Shown piece by piece: positions 37,828 through 46,407 of a DNA stretch of 64,000 nt. The notes beneath the pieces were generated by a model. It made no database searches and had not been told where the DNA came from. It saw only the letters and a list, made by a program, of their open reading frames with translations. A program made the position numbers and the translations under genes. The DNA comes from TA-20 sp035935115 (GTDB lineage: Archaea; Thermoproteota; Nitrososphaeria; Nitrososphaerales; Nitrosopumilaceae): NCBI GenBank assembly GCA_035935115.1, contig DASYXK010000002.1, positions 1-64,000 on the forward strand. Reading direction: 5' to 3'. The first letter of the stretch is position 1. Every line of letters starts with the position of its first letter.

Positions 37828-38797
37828 AGTAATAGACCAAGACATAACAAACGATTCCTATGGTACCTATTGTGAAAAAAGAACAGTACAACAACTTCTT
37901 GATTATGGTTTTATTTTGTTGGACAAACCAAATGGTCCAACAAGTCACGAGACGGTAGCATGGATTAAAAAAATTCTAAATATCCCAAAGGCCGGACACA
38001 GTGGAACACTTGATCCGATGGTCTCTGGTATATTGCCAGTTGGTCTTGGTGAAGCAACAAAGGCGTTAATTGTACTACTTTTGGGTCCAAAGGAATATCA
38101 CGCACTTGGAAGACTGCATACGCTTCCTTCAACTGAAAAACTACAGGCTGTTCTAAAGCAATTCACTGGAAAAATTTACCAAAAACCACCGCAGCGCTCT
38201 TCTGTGTCAAGACAGACCAGAGTCAGAAGTGTATATGAAATTGATGTAATTGAACAAAAGGAAAGACTAATTCTTATGAGAATTTTATGTGAAGCTGGAA
38301 CGTATATCCGAAAGATTTTCTATGATATTGGTGAAGTGCTTGGTCCAGGTGCCACAATGATTGAGCTACGGAGAACTCGTGTAAGTCAATTCAACGAAGA
38401 TTCTAATCTTGTAAAAATGCACGATCTTGTAGATGCATATGCAATGTGGAAAGAAAAAGGCGATGATTCAAAACTACGTCGAATACTGATGCCGATAGAA
38501 TACGTACTAAGTGAGTTAAAATCAGTAGTAATTCGTGATTCTGCAGTCGATGCACTGTGTCATGGGGCTCAACTTGCAATACCCGGTATATTGGAAATTT
38601 CACATGGTATTGCAAAAGGAGATTTTGTTGGAATCTACACCCAAAAAGGAGAGGTCGTTGCTCTTGCAGAAGCAATCCTGTCCGAATCTGAAATTGTAGA
38701 AAACACAAAAGGGTTTGCGTTTCAGCTACGGCGAATTATTATGGCACCAAACACATATCCAAAGAACTGGCGAACAAAACCAGTCATTAACAATTAA
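37799..38797 (+). CDS. cbf5: tRNA/rRNA pseudouridine synthase Cbf5 (TruB family)
   Basis: A 332-residue protein, the catalytic subunit of H/ACA ribonucleoproteins. The catalytic aspartate is in AGHSGTLDPMVSG (about residues 65-77). The IYQKPPQRSSVSRQTRVR segment and a C-terminal PUA domain (from about residue 240) are present. It may also modify tRNA U55 with partner proteins. The gene closes the secY-adk-DUF106-cmk-cbf5 run. Confidence 0.93.
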   Translation: MVLKQLQNLRVIDQDITNDSYGTYCEKRTVQQLLDYGFILLDKPNGPTSHETVAWIKKILNIPKAGHSGTLDPMVSGILPVGLGEATKALIVLLLGPKEYHALGRLHTLPSTEKLQAVLKQFTGKIYQKPPQRSSVSRQTRVRSVYEIDVIEQKERLILMRILCEAGTYIRKIFYDIGEVLGPGATMIELRRTRVSQFNEDSNLVKMHDLVDAYAMWKEKGDDSKLRRILMPIEYVLSELKSVVIRDSAVDALCHGAQLAIPGILEISHGIAKGDFVGIYTQKGEVVALAEAILSESEIVENTKGFAFQLRRIIMAPNTYPKNWRTKPVINN

Positions 38798-38823
38798 AAA
38801 GGAAACAAATTCACTTTTCAGAG

Positions 38824-39273
38824 TTGATACCAAAAGGCGCCATCATTTGTATTATACTGGGAGTAATTGGAAGTGGTCTAGTTGGAATTTTCTTTTCAGA
38901 AATTGCTAATCAACCTCCAACCCTTGTATATGTCCTAGGCCCCTCACTTTCTGTAATAACGGAAAAAACAAACTTTCACCTTGGTGAACCAATACGTATC
39001 AAGATAGTAAACTCTGGTACAGTTCCACTGACGTTTTCAGACGCATCATATGGTTTGAAGATAAAACAGCTTGATGGAATTGTACTTTATTCTCCAATAT
39101 CTGCTCAGGTGATATCAGTTCTGAAACCTGAAGAAGAAAAGGTGTTTGTATGGAACCAGACAAAATTAGACGGTAGTAAAATAATTGAGGGAAGGTACAA
39201 TGTTGTTTCAAGCACAGACGCATCCTCAGGTAATGTATTAAAAAAATCAATTACGATAAACATCCTAAAATGA
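38824..39273 (+). CDS. Membrane-anchored Ig-like domain protein
   Basis: A 149-residue protein of unknown role. An N-terminal transmembrane helix (about 5-24) is followed by an extracellular beta-sandwich (about 38-148) with FHLGEPIRIKIVNSGTVPLTF, a pattern seen in BsuPI-like or Ig-like domains of extracellular proteins. The start is a TTG at 38824, 26 bases after cbf5. No cysteines are conserved in the outer domain. Confidence 0.65.
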   Translation: MIPKGAIICIILGVIGSGLVGIFFSEIANQPPTLVYVLGPSLSVITEKTNFHLGEPIRIKIVNSGTVPLTFSDASYGLKIKQLDGIVLYSPISAQVISVLKPEEEKVFVWNQTKLDGSKIIEGRYNVVSSTDASSGNVLKKSITINILK

Positions 39274-39405
39274 TTTTGTAATCAAAACAAGAATCAATCA
39301 AAACCATAGGCGTTATTCCACCACTAATCAATAAAATTGGTAGCGTATCCGTCAAAACATAATGGGTTCAAACCAAAATGGTATTGAGAAAATTAGTTTT
39401 TACTT

Positions 39406-39687
39406 TTAGATTTTATACAAGTAAATTTCAGTGTACTCATTTTTGGTCCTAGGATCACTTTTTACACCAATATCAATAAAGTATAATTCTATTTTTCTTG
39501 CAATATTAAAAGAAGAGACTGCACGATAAATCCACGCATCGTTTTTTTCATTTACATGATAATCTTCAAAAAGTCTCTGTTTTGCATTTTCTGTAACTCC
39601 CATACACCATTCAGAATATCTTCCGCCCCACCCAGAAACATATTCCTTCATTTCTGATACAATGATCGCTACCTCGTTCTCAGACAT
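39406..39687 (-). CDS. Small hypothetical protein (YSEW-type)
   Basis: A 93-residue soluble protein. The segment GGRYSEWCMGVTENAKQRLF and a later AWIYRAVSSFNIARKIELYFIDIG give it a distinct pattern that I believe also occurs in small bacterial proteins of unknown role; the YSEWxxGVT part recalls the start of GIY-YIG domains, but catalytic residues are not clear. It stands alone, divergent from cdc48. Confidence 0.6.
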   Translation of the reverse strand: MSENEVAIIVSEMKEYVSGWGGRYSEWCMGVTENAKQRLFEDYHVNEKNDAWIYRAVSSFNIARKIELYFIDIGVKSDPRTKNEYTEIYLYKI

Positions 39688-39782
39688 GGCAAAGAGTAAA
39701 TTTTGCTGTATAAATCAATTTAAAGATCAAAAAATGATTTGATTGTATCATGCCACTTTGTAAATAATTGAAATAACAAAGG

Positions 39783-39789
39783 TATAAGG
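39783..39789 (+). promoter_or_regulatory. TATA box of cdc48
   Basis: TATAAGG lies 27-30 nt ahead of the ATA codon at 39813 that aligns with the expected first residue of Cdc48. The spacing fits a leaderless transcript beginning at or next to that codon, and it does not fit a start at the ATG at 39900. Confidence 0.5.
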
Positions 39790-39812
39790 CTCAGGCATAG
39801 CTAGTTGAATTC

Positions 39813-42011
39813 ATAAGCCAAAATGAAATCTCGCTTAAGATATTAGAAGCATATGCTCGTGATGTTGGAAGAAGTATTGCACGTATTGATTCTGATTCAA
39901 TGAAGAAGCTAGAGGCATCAGCAGGTGATATTTTAGAAATCAAAGGAAAAAGGAGGTCAGTTGCAAAATGTCTTCCACTCTATCCATCTGACGAAGGAAA
40001 TGGAATTGTTAGAGTAGATGGTCTTGTAAGAAACAATACAGGAGTAGCGATGGGAGACACCATTACAATGCGAAAGATAAAGGCGGTTCCTGCCGAATCT
40101 ATCATAGTTGCACCACTTGATTCTATACCTCCAATAGATGAAAAATATCTTACTGATTCGCTAGAAAGTGTTCCTTTGGTAAAAGGAGATAATGTGATGG
40201 TTCCATACTTTGGTGGAAGACTTACTTTTCAGGTAATTGGTATCACACCAGCAGTAGATGCAGTGATTGTCACTCAAAAAACAGTATTTCACATTGCGGA
40301 AAAAGGAGACACTTTGCGTGGAGTTCCTCAAGTATCGTATGAAGACATTGGGGGTCTGACTAGCGAAATTAAAAAGGTCCGTGAAATGATTGAGCTTCCA
40401 ATGCGACATCCAGAAATATTTGAAAAACTTGGAGTTGAAGCACCAAAAGGTGTATTACTTTATGGAGTGCCAGGAACTGGAAAAACACTTTTAGCTAAAG
40501 CGGTTGCCAATGAAAGCAATGCTCACTTTATCAGCATATCTGGTCCTGAAATCATGAGCAAATTTTATGGAGAAAGCGAAGCAAGACTAAGAGAAATTTT
40601 TAAAGAAGCAAAAGAGAGGGCGCCTTCTATTATTTTCATTGATGAAATTGATTCTATTGCTCCAAAACGCGAAGAGGTAATCGGTGAAGTTGAAAGAAGA
40701 GTAGTTTCCCAGATGCTTTCACTCATGGATGGTTTGGAGGGAAGAGGAAAAGTAATTGTAATTGCTGCATCAAACAGACCAAACGCACTAGATCCAGCAC
40801 TTAGGAGACCAGGAAGATTTGATAGAGAAATTGAGATCAGAATACCAGACAAGAAGGGAAGATTAGACATCCTTTTGATACACACAAGAAACATGCCACT
40901 AGCTGAAGATGTAAACTTGGAAAAAATTGCAGGAATAAGTCATGGATATGTCGGCGCTGATTTGGAATATCTTTGTAAAGAAGCTGCAATGAAATGTTTG
41001 AGAAGATTATTACCAGAGATTAATTTGGCAGACGAAAAAATTCCAACTGAAACTTTGGAAAAATTAATTGTAAACGCAGAAGATTATCAGTATGCATTTC
41101 GTGAGGTCACACCAGCTGGAATGCGTGAAGTCTACATCGAAAGACCAGACGTAAAATGGGATGAAGTTGGAGGATTAGAAAGTGTAAAGCGCGAACTCCA
41201 GGAAGCAGTAGAATGGCCAATGAAGTATCCTGAACTTTACTCCAAACTAGGTTATAGGATGACACGCGGAATCTTACTTTATGGACCAAGTGGAACTGGC
41301 AAGACACTTTTAGCAAAAGCTGTAGCAACAGAAAGCGAGGCAAATTTCATTTCAGTAAAGGGTCCAGAGTTACTATCAAAATGGGTTGGAGAATCAGAAC
41401 GAGGAATACGTGAGATATTCAAAAGAGCAAGGCAAGCTTCGCCATGTGTAATATTCTTTGATGAGATTGATTCTATCGTTCCTGTACGAGGAATGGGAGA
41501 GAGTGCTGTTACAGAAAAAGTTGTCAGCCAGCTTTTAACTGAACTCGATGGCATTGAAATCTTGCATGGCGTTGTAGTCCTTGCAGCAACAAACAGGGCA
41601 GACATGATTGACAAGGCGATAATTCGACCTGGAAGATTTGATAAGATGATTCTAGTACCAATGCCAGAAAAGGAAGGACGACTCAAAATACTAGAGATAA
41701 ACTGTAAGGAAATTCCTATTGACAAAGAAAAAAGAATTGAAAACAGTCCAAATCCTGATTATGTGGATCTGGAAAAGATTGCCGAGAATGCTGATGGTCT
41801 GAGTGGTGCTGATGTTGCATCTATTGCAAATACTGCAGCATCGATGGTCATACACGAGTTTCTTGAAAAATATCCTGACCCAGTAGAAGCAGAAAAACAG
41901 GCAGAAACTGCCAAAGTAAAGATGAGACACTTTGAAGATGCTCTTCGTAAAGTCAGAACACAAAAAGATCTAAAGACTGGTGAAAAGCTAACAGTCTCAC
42001 ACTTTAGGTAA
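39813..42011 (+). CDS. cdc48: Cdc48/VAT-type AAA+ ATPase, probable AUA start
   Basis: A double-ring AAA+ unfoldase that feeds proteins to the proteasome. N-domain (about 1-190), D1 (Walker A GVPGTGKTLLAK, Walker B IIFIDEIDSIAPKR) and D2 (GPSGTGKTLLAK, VIFFDEIDSIVP) are all present. D1 Walker A has Val in place of the usual first Pro. The first ATG is at 39900, but the frame continues upstream through 29 codons that encode the conserved N-terminus (SQNEISLKILEAYARDVG). The codon at the expected Met is ATA; the stop TAG lies five codons before it. Full length would be 732 residues. Confidence 0.9.
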   Translation: MSQNEISLKILEAYARDVGRSIARIDSDSMKKLEASAGDILEIKGKRRSVAKCLPLYPSDEGNGIVRVDGLVRNNTGVAMGDTITMRKIKAVPAESIIVAPLDSIPPIDEKYLTDSLESVPLVKGDNVMVPYFGGRLTFQVIGITPAVDAVIVTQKTVFHIAEKGDTLRGVPQVSYEDIGGLTSEIKKVREMIELPMRHPEIFEKLGVEAPKGVLLYGVPGTGKTLLAKAVANESNAHFISISGPEIMSKFYGESEARLREIFKEAKERAPSIIFIDEIDSIAPKREEVIGEVERRVVSQMLSLMDGLEGRGKVIVIAASNRPNALDPALRRPGRFDREIEIRIPDKKGRLDILLIHTRNMPLAEDVNLEKIAGISHGYVGADLEYLCKEAAMKCLRRLLPEINLADEKIPTETLEKLIVNAEDYQYAFREVTPAGMREVYIERPDVKWDEVGGLESVKRELQEAVEWPMKYPELYSKLGYRMTRGILLYGPSGTGKTLLAKAVATESEANFISVKGPELLSKWVGESERGIREIFKRARQASPCVIFFDEIDSIVPVRGMGESAVTEKVVSQLLTELDGIEILHGVVVLAATNRADMIDKAIIRPGRFDKMILVPMPEKEGRLKILEINCKEIPIDKEKRIENSPNPDYVDLEKIAENADGLSGADVASIANTAASMVIHEFLEKYPDPVEAEKQAETAKVKMRHFEDALRKVRTQKDLKTGEKLTVSHFR

Positions 42012-42095
42012 TTTCAAAAAAATTGTTTAATGATGCAAAGCTAATTGTCTTGATTAAAAATAAATTTTTAAAAAATCATCGAGTCTGTTTTTAGT

Positions 42096-42191
42096 TTATT
42101 CTTTTTTAGCTTCTTTCTCATTTGATGGTTTTGCAGAATCTTTCTTAAACCATGATATCAAACATGCTAGTTTTTTGTTCATCGCATCCAA
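42096..42191 (-). CDS. Possible 31-residue small protein
   Basis: A short frame from a TTG at 42191 (or an ATG at 42182) encodes a hydrophobic-basic start (MNKKLACLISWFKK) and a charged tail ending KEAKKE. A TTTATTAA sequence about 20 nt before the TTG could be its TATA box. It fills part of the otherwise empty stretch between cdc48 and tRNA-Ser. Without homologues I cannot be sure it is real. Confidence 0.35.
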   Translation of the reverse strand: MDAMNKKLACLISWFKKDSAKPSNEKEAKKE

Positions 42192-42355
42192 GCCTAATGT
42201 GACTTAATAAACCGTCCTAAACCTCTTTGAATAAACAAAATATGATCTGTATTTACTGTAGAAAAATTATTTTGCTGTGGAATATTTGTATGATTCAGGA
42301 AATTAATCTCTTACAGTAATATATAGTCAAAATTACGAGTAAAATTGGCGAAAAT

Positions 42356-42453
42356 GCCGGGGTCGCCTAGCCTGGTAGGGCGCGCGCCTGGAAATAATTT
42401 ACCATAAAGCGCGTACTCGCAAGGGTCCGAGAGTTCAAATCTCTCTCCCGGCG
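42356..42453 (+). tRNA. tRNA-Ser (GGA) with a 14-nt intron
   Basis: Acceptor stem GCCGGGG/TCCCGGC, D-stem GCCT/GGGC, anticodon stem CGCGC/GCGCG, a long class II variable arm (about 42114-42129 + 300, TACTCGCAAGGGTCC) and T-arm GAGAG/CTCTC can be drawn. The loop CTGGAAA gives anticodon GGA at 42390-42392. The intron is 42394-42407 at the canonical 37/38 position. The discriminator is G and CCA is not encoded. The recombinase gene begins 70 bases downstream, so this is a likely attachment site. Confidence 0.93.
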
Positions 42454-42523
42454 CCTATTATTCCCATGGAATCTCTCAATGAACAATTTTTTTGCCTTAA
42501 ATTCATTCTGGTGATAAAGAAAC

Positions 42524-43762
42524 ATGGACAGCTTTGATATCCATAATTCCAGAAAAAGAGTAGAATATGCTCGAGCTATAATTCAAAGAAAATTCTCAGT
42601 TGAGAACTCAACGATAGCCAGTGATTTCCTTGATAGGCTAAGACTTGAGAACAAGTCATGGGGACGAATTGAGAACTATGCTAGTTCTGTGAAAAGAATT
42701 CTGTACATCAAGGACGACAAGCAGATACCAGCGTGGACAAAGAAAGACATAGAATCAATACATATGGCCATAGCTAATGCTGAATGGGAAAACTCGACAA
42801 AAAAAGATACATTGACCGCACTCAAGAGACTGTATCATTACTCTGTACATGATGAGATAGCTGACAAGGCAAAGGGTAAAGATTATGATCCTACCGTCGC
42901 ATGGATTACACCGGGATCCTTCAGAGACAGATATGATAAAATCCAGTCAAAGGATCTGCTCACAGAAGCTGAGATCATTAAGATGATTGAAGCTGTAAAA
43001 CAGATTGGCGGAAGATATGTAAAACGCAACATAGCGTTGGTCTTCACACTTTTCGAAGGTGCTTATCGTCCAGGGGAGCTTCTAAATATCAAAGTCGGAG
43101 GTGTGGAGTTTGAAGGTGATTTTATCCGAGTCCATACTATTGGAAAGACAGGTCCAAAATCAATAACACTTGTACCAAGCTTTATACCAATCAAAGAATG
43201 GCTGGCTGAGCATCCAGATGGTGATAATCCTGAAGCTTACATGTGGTATCATAACAACGAACAAGGTGTAATGACGTACCATATGCTCTTCTACCTTATC
43301 AAGAGGTCAGCTCAGATTGCAGAAATCAAAAAGCGTGTGTGGAATTATTTGTTTAGGCATTCTGCGCTGACAAAATATTCGATAATGTTTGGAAATCTGG
43401 CCAAGGTATACGGAAATTGGTCAAGGGAATCTAACATGTTGTCAAGATACGAACATCTGGCAAACTCAGACCAAGAAGATGCGGTGCTAAAGTTTCATGG
43501 ACTCAAAAAACAGGATAACTCTCAGTCAATTTTATTCTCAAAGATCTGCCCCTCCTGCAAGGAAAGAAACTCTGCTGACAAGAGTCATTGTACCAAATGT
43601 GGTGCTTTATTGTCAAAAAAGCTTGCACAGCAAAGAGAGGCAAAGCTACAATATGATACAAAAAGAATTGAGAGCTATACCAAAGATGTAGCCAATCTAA
43701 AGAAAGATTATAACGAACTTAAAGAAAAGATTACCAAAGTCCTCAAAGCAAAGCCAATCTGA
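42524..43762 (+). CDS. Tyrosine recombinase/integrase with C-terminal zinc ribbon
   Basis: A 412-residue site-specific recombinase. An N-terminal SAM-like DNA-binding domain covers about 10-125. The catalytic domain has Arg182 in the YRPGEL motif, Lys208, Arg278-His279 in LFRHSALTKY, Trp299 and the nucleophile Tyr309 in SRYEHL; the first His of the usual HxxR is Asn. A zinc ribbon (Cys342, 345, 356, 359) and a coiled coil (about 365-405) are appended. Its place next to tRNA-Ser marks an integrated element. The gene is intact, unlike split SSV-type integrases. Confidence 0.9.
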   Translation: MDSFDIHNSRKRVEYARAIIQRKFSVENSTIASDFLDRLRLENKSWGRIENYASSVKRILYIKDDKQIPAWTKKDIESIHMAIANAEWENSTKKDTLTALKRLYHYSVHDEIADKAKGKDYDPTVAWITPGSFRDRYDKIQSKDLLTEAEIIKMIEAVKQIGGRYVKRNIALVFTLFEGAYRPGELLNIKVGGVEFEGDFIRVHTIGKTGPKSITLVPSFIPIKEWLAEHPDGDNPEAYMWYHNNEQGVMTYHMLFYLIKRSAQIAEIKKRVWNYLFRHSALTKYSIMFGNLAKVYGNWSRESNMLSRYEHLANSDQEDAVLKFHGLKKQDNSQSILFSKICPSCKERNSADKSHCTKCGALLSKKLAQQREAKLQYDTKRIESYTKDVANLKKDYNELKEKITKVLKAKPI

Positions 43763-43765
43763 TGA

Positions 43766-43879
43766 TTATACCTTTGTTAGCTTGTCTAGTCTTTCAATCT
43801 GCTTTCCTACGGATTCCATCTTTTCCTTGATCTTTTCTAATAGTTCCTTTTGTATTGATACAGTTTCGTTCATGTCCAT
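43766..43879 (-). CDS. Small coiled-coil protein (37 aa)
   Basis: A 37-residue frame, start ATG at 43879, encodes an almost wholly helical, heptad-like sequence (ELLEKIKEKMESVGKQIERL). It is convergent with the recombinase, whose C-terminus is also a coiled coil, so an interaction is conceivable. A TTAAAA sequence about 21-26 nt before the ATG may be the TATA box. The short length makes the call tentative. Confidence 0.4.
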   Translation of the reverse strand: MDMNETVSIQKELLEKIKEKMESVGKQIERLDKLTKV

Positions 43880-43968
43880 TTATTCTTGATATGTTTTTAA
43901 GGCCAATTACTTCAAGGCGATGTATTACAGGATCAAAATTCTGGCACATAATTTCAAAAATATCAATT

Positions 43969-44002
43969 ACGCAAATTTGCGTTACGCAAAAATGTATAAA
44001 AA
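43969..44002 (+). promoter_or_regulatory. Palindromic operator and TATA box of the AAA ATPase gene
   Basis: ACGCAAATTTGCGT (43969-43982) is a perfect 14-base palindrome that runs into GCGTTACGC (43979-43987). TATAAAAA follows at 43995-44002, 29 nt before the ATG, so the protein that binds the palindrome would touch the BRE/TATA region. A copy of the GCGTTACGCA part occurs in inverted orientation after the gene at 45181-45190. Confidence 0.6.
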
Positions 44003-44023
44003 CGTCGCATTCGTAATGATGCC

Positions 44024-45169
44024 ATGGTAGAAAACCCATTTGTCTTTGGTACCGTGGTATCTGAAGAACAATTCGCTGACAGGAAAAATGAATTAAGAGA
44101 ATTAATAAGCGATTTACAGAGCAAGACAAACGTTATCATCTTTTCTCCAAGAAGATACGGGAAAACATCATTGATTTTTCAAGTGATAAATGAACTCCAA
44201 AAAAAGGGAATCATTTGTGCGTACATTGATTTGTTTTCAGCAAGTAACAAGGAGAGATTTGCTGAGATCTTTGCTACTGCTATTGCACAGGCAAAGGCTG
44301 ACAAGCTGGAAGAGATTTTAAAAACAATCAAAGAACTAATACCACCAATAAGACTGACGATTAGTGCTGACAGTACACCTGAAATTGGAAGTGGAATAGG
44401 AATTGAATTTACAAAAGGAAAGAAAGATGTGGATGCCACACTTGGCAAGCTTTACGATCTTCCAGAAAAGATTGCCATAAAAAAGAAAAAGAAGCTGGTT
44501 ATTGTTTTTGACGAATTTCAAGAAATTGCAAACTTGGATGGAGACGAAATTGAAAAATCATTAAGATCAAAAATTCAGCATCATAAACATGTCTCTTATG
44601 TATTTATGGGCAGCCAAAGACATTTGATAGATCAAATTTTCAACGAGAAAGGCAGACCGCTATACAGAATAGGAAAGCCATTTAATCTGGGCAAGATACC
44701 TCCAAATGAATTTTCTAAATTTATAGAATCTAGATTCAAAAGTACTGGTATCAAGATTGCTCAAGATATTATTTTGCAGATCCTAAAAATAACAGACTCA
44801 CATCCGTATTATACTCAACAATTATGTCACGAGCTTTGGAATCTTTGTCAATACGAGGATCAAAAAATGGTTAAAGAGGAATTCCTGATCTCTGCCGTAA
44901 CTCAGGTAATGAATAATCAAAATTATGCATATACAACTATGTGGGCACCTTTGACCAAGTCACAGCGTTCTCTTTTAATTGGCTTGGCCATATCAAATGA
45001 TTCAAAAATCTATTCATCAGAATTTAGAACAAAATACGGTCTAGGCGCAGCGTCAAGCGTTGAAAGGGCAGCAAAAAGTCTTGAAGAGCAAGGAATCTTG
45101 GAAAAAGAAAGGGATGACTATGTTATTTCGGATATATTTTTTAAAAATTGGGTAACAAAGATTGCTTAA
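44024..45169 (+). CDS. Archaeal AAA-type ATPase (ARCH_ATPase family)
   Basis: A 381-residue P-loop ATPase of the archaeal ATPase family related to Orc/STAND proteins. The start NPFVFGTVVSEEQFADRKNE is a family signature, followed by Walker A SPRRYGKTSL (about 41-50), Walker B VIVFDEFQEI (about 160-169) and a C-terminal winged helix (about 300-375). Members are common in mobile elements and their function is mostly unknown. It has its own promoter with an operator-like palindrome, so it may control itself. Confidence 0.85.
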   Translation: MVENPFVFGTVVSEEQFADRKNELRELISDLQSKTNVIIFSPRRYGKTSLIFQVINELQKKGIICAYIDLFSASNKERFAEIFATAIAQAKADKLEEILKTIKELIPPIRLTISADSTPEIGSGIGIEFTKGKKDVDATLGKLYDLPEKIAIKKKKKLVIVFDEFQEIANLDGDEIEKSLRSKIQHHKHVSYVFMGSQRHLIDQIFNEKGRPLYRIGKPFNLGKIPPNEFSKFIESRFKSTGIKIAQDIILQILKITDSHPYYTQQLCHELWNLCQYEDQKMVKEEFLISAVTQVMNNQNYAYTTMWAPLTKSQRSLLIGLAISNDSKIYSSEFRTKYGLGAASSVERAAKSLEEQGILEKERDDYVISDIFFKNWVTKIA

Positions 45170-45564
45170 TTATACAAAAATGCGTAACGCTTTTTAGCGT
45201 AATGTATTCTGATTAATGCTATATCATTTCGTAGATATACGAACTCGTATAGATATGGTTACGATGAAAGTTGGGCGTCCTCAAATTTGAGATGTTGACA
45301 AATGACTTTATCTCTTTGAGAGCTTTGTCCTCTTGTATTACCAGATCTGCGTCAACTAAGGATTCCTTTACCTGAACATGGTGGGTGGTTACAAATCTAG
45401 TCGTAATGTCCTTCTATACCTAAATCTTGGGGGAGGGGGTTCCATGATAGCTGAAAATTTTTTCAGTCATCTTGGCACCCTCCTGCATAAGGAGACCACT
45501 AAATCAGAAAATGTGTGTTCTTCTGACAATTCTTCCCTTAAATGGTATACAATATCCTGTAACC
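45170..45564. other. 395-base gene-free stretch with inverted repeats and a hairpin
   Basis: I see no convincing gene. The stretch contains GCGTAACGC (45182-45190), the inverted repeat ATACGA-AC-TCGTAT (45237-45250), the large hairpin at 45432-45483 and a TATA-like CTTAAAT at about 45538-45544 for the actin gene. It could hold the centromere-like site of a partition system. Confidence 0.4.
45432..45483 (+). ncRNA. Extended hairpin, possible structured RNA or DNA site
   Basis: GGAGGG (45432-45437) can pair with CCCTCC (45478-45483); inside, ATGA (45444-45447) pairs with TCAT (45467-45470), and CTGAAA (45451-45456) pairs with TTTCAG (45461-45466) around a four-base loop. The three helices stack with small bulges. 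It ends 81 bases before the actin-like gene. It could be a non-coding RNA, a 5' control element or a protein-binding cruciform. Confidence 0.4.
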
Positions 45565-46407
45565 ATGATATCAATAGGGCTTGATATCGGAACAGCTTTT
45601 GTCAAGTGTGTCACCGATACCAAGAAGGTAAAATTCCCATCGCTATACGCATACAAGCTGGTCCACGAGTGGGACAAGAAAGGCAAGCTAGTAGAAGGTG
45701 TTGGAGAAGAGGCAGTAAAACTATCACAGGACCCAGATACTATACTCATCAAACCGGTGATGCTTGGCAGACCGGTCCATGAAGAGGCCTTTGCCAAGCT
45801 TGTCAGGCATGCAGTGACATTATCATCGGAGAACAGGGACGCAATAGGCTCCAAGCCTGATGATATGGCATTTGCGATAGGACTGCCATATGATGCTGCA
45901 GCACATCGTGGTACCATACAAAAAATGATCGCAAGGCTTTACAGGCCAAAGGCATCTGATGTGGTGCCACAGGTTCTTGGGACCCTTGTAGATGCAGAAA
46001 AATCCAGTGGTATCGTGATGAGCATAGGCCAGGGAACAACAGAGATTGTGGCCTTTGTAAACAACAAGGCAATTCGCGGCATATCGGTACACCATGCGGT
46101 TGGATACATCAGCTCAAGACTCGGTAGTGAGATGGCATATCTTGATGATACCGTATACGAGAATCCAAAAACGGGTCAGCTGGTAGCAATGCTTGCAGAC
46201 CTGCTTCTCAATAAATTATCTATAATCAGACAAGACCTTGAAAAGCTGCCAGTAATTGTATTGGGTGGTGGGATACTTGTACCTGGAATGCAAGAGGTAG
46301 TGAGGACCAAGCTTGATGGTATCATAATACCACAGGATCCTGTCATGTCAAACGCTCAGGGGCTGTACAAGATCGCTTCATGGTATGGTACCCAAGAGAT
46401 ATGCTAA
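45565..46407 (+). CDS. Actin/ParM-like ATPase
   Basis: A 280-residue protein of the actin-Hsp70 fold. Phosphate 1 is GLDIGTAFVKCV (about 5-16), phosphate 2 is SIGQGTTEIV (about 153-162; the usual Asp is Ser) and the adenosine motif is VLGGGILVPGM (about 232-242). It is shorter than MreB or crenactin and nearer to ParM/Ta0583-type proteins. The ATG at 45565 has CTTAAAT 27 nt upstream, hence leaderless. GC content is visibly higher than in the flanking genes. The overlap with the next gene suggests a two-protein segregation system. Confidence 0.8.
   Translation: MISIGLDIGTAFVKCVTDTKKVKFPSLYAYKLVHEWDKKGKLVEGVGEEAVKLSQDPDTILIKPVMLGRPVHEEAFAKLVRHAVTLSSENRDAIGSKPDDMAFAIGLPYDAAAHRGTIQKMIARLYRPKASDVVPQVLGTLVDAEKSSGIVMSIGQGTTEIVAFVNNKAIRGISVHHAVGYISSRLGSEMAYLDDTVYENPKTGQLVAMLADLLLNKLSIIRQDLEKLPVIVLGGGILVPGMQEVVRTKLDGIIIPQDPVMSNAQGLYKIASWYGTQEIC

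Noticed and set aside
38715..38909. A 64-codon frame across the cbf5 end.
   Set aside because: It overlaps both cbf5 and the membrane-anchored Ig-like gene in another phase and looks like a shadow.
39900..42011. Cdc48 starting at ATG 39900.
   Set aside because: It would remove the conserved first strand of the N-domain, while the frame upstream codes exactly that segment.
45378..45584. A 68-codon frame before the actin-like gene.
   Set aside because: Composition is not protein-like; it runs through the hairpin and G-rich run and into the actin-like start in another phase.
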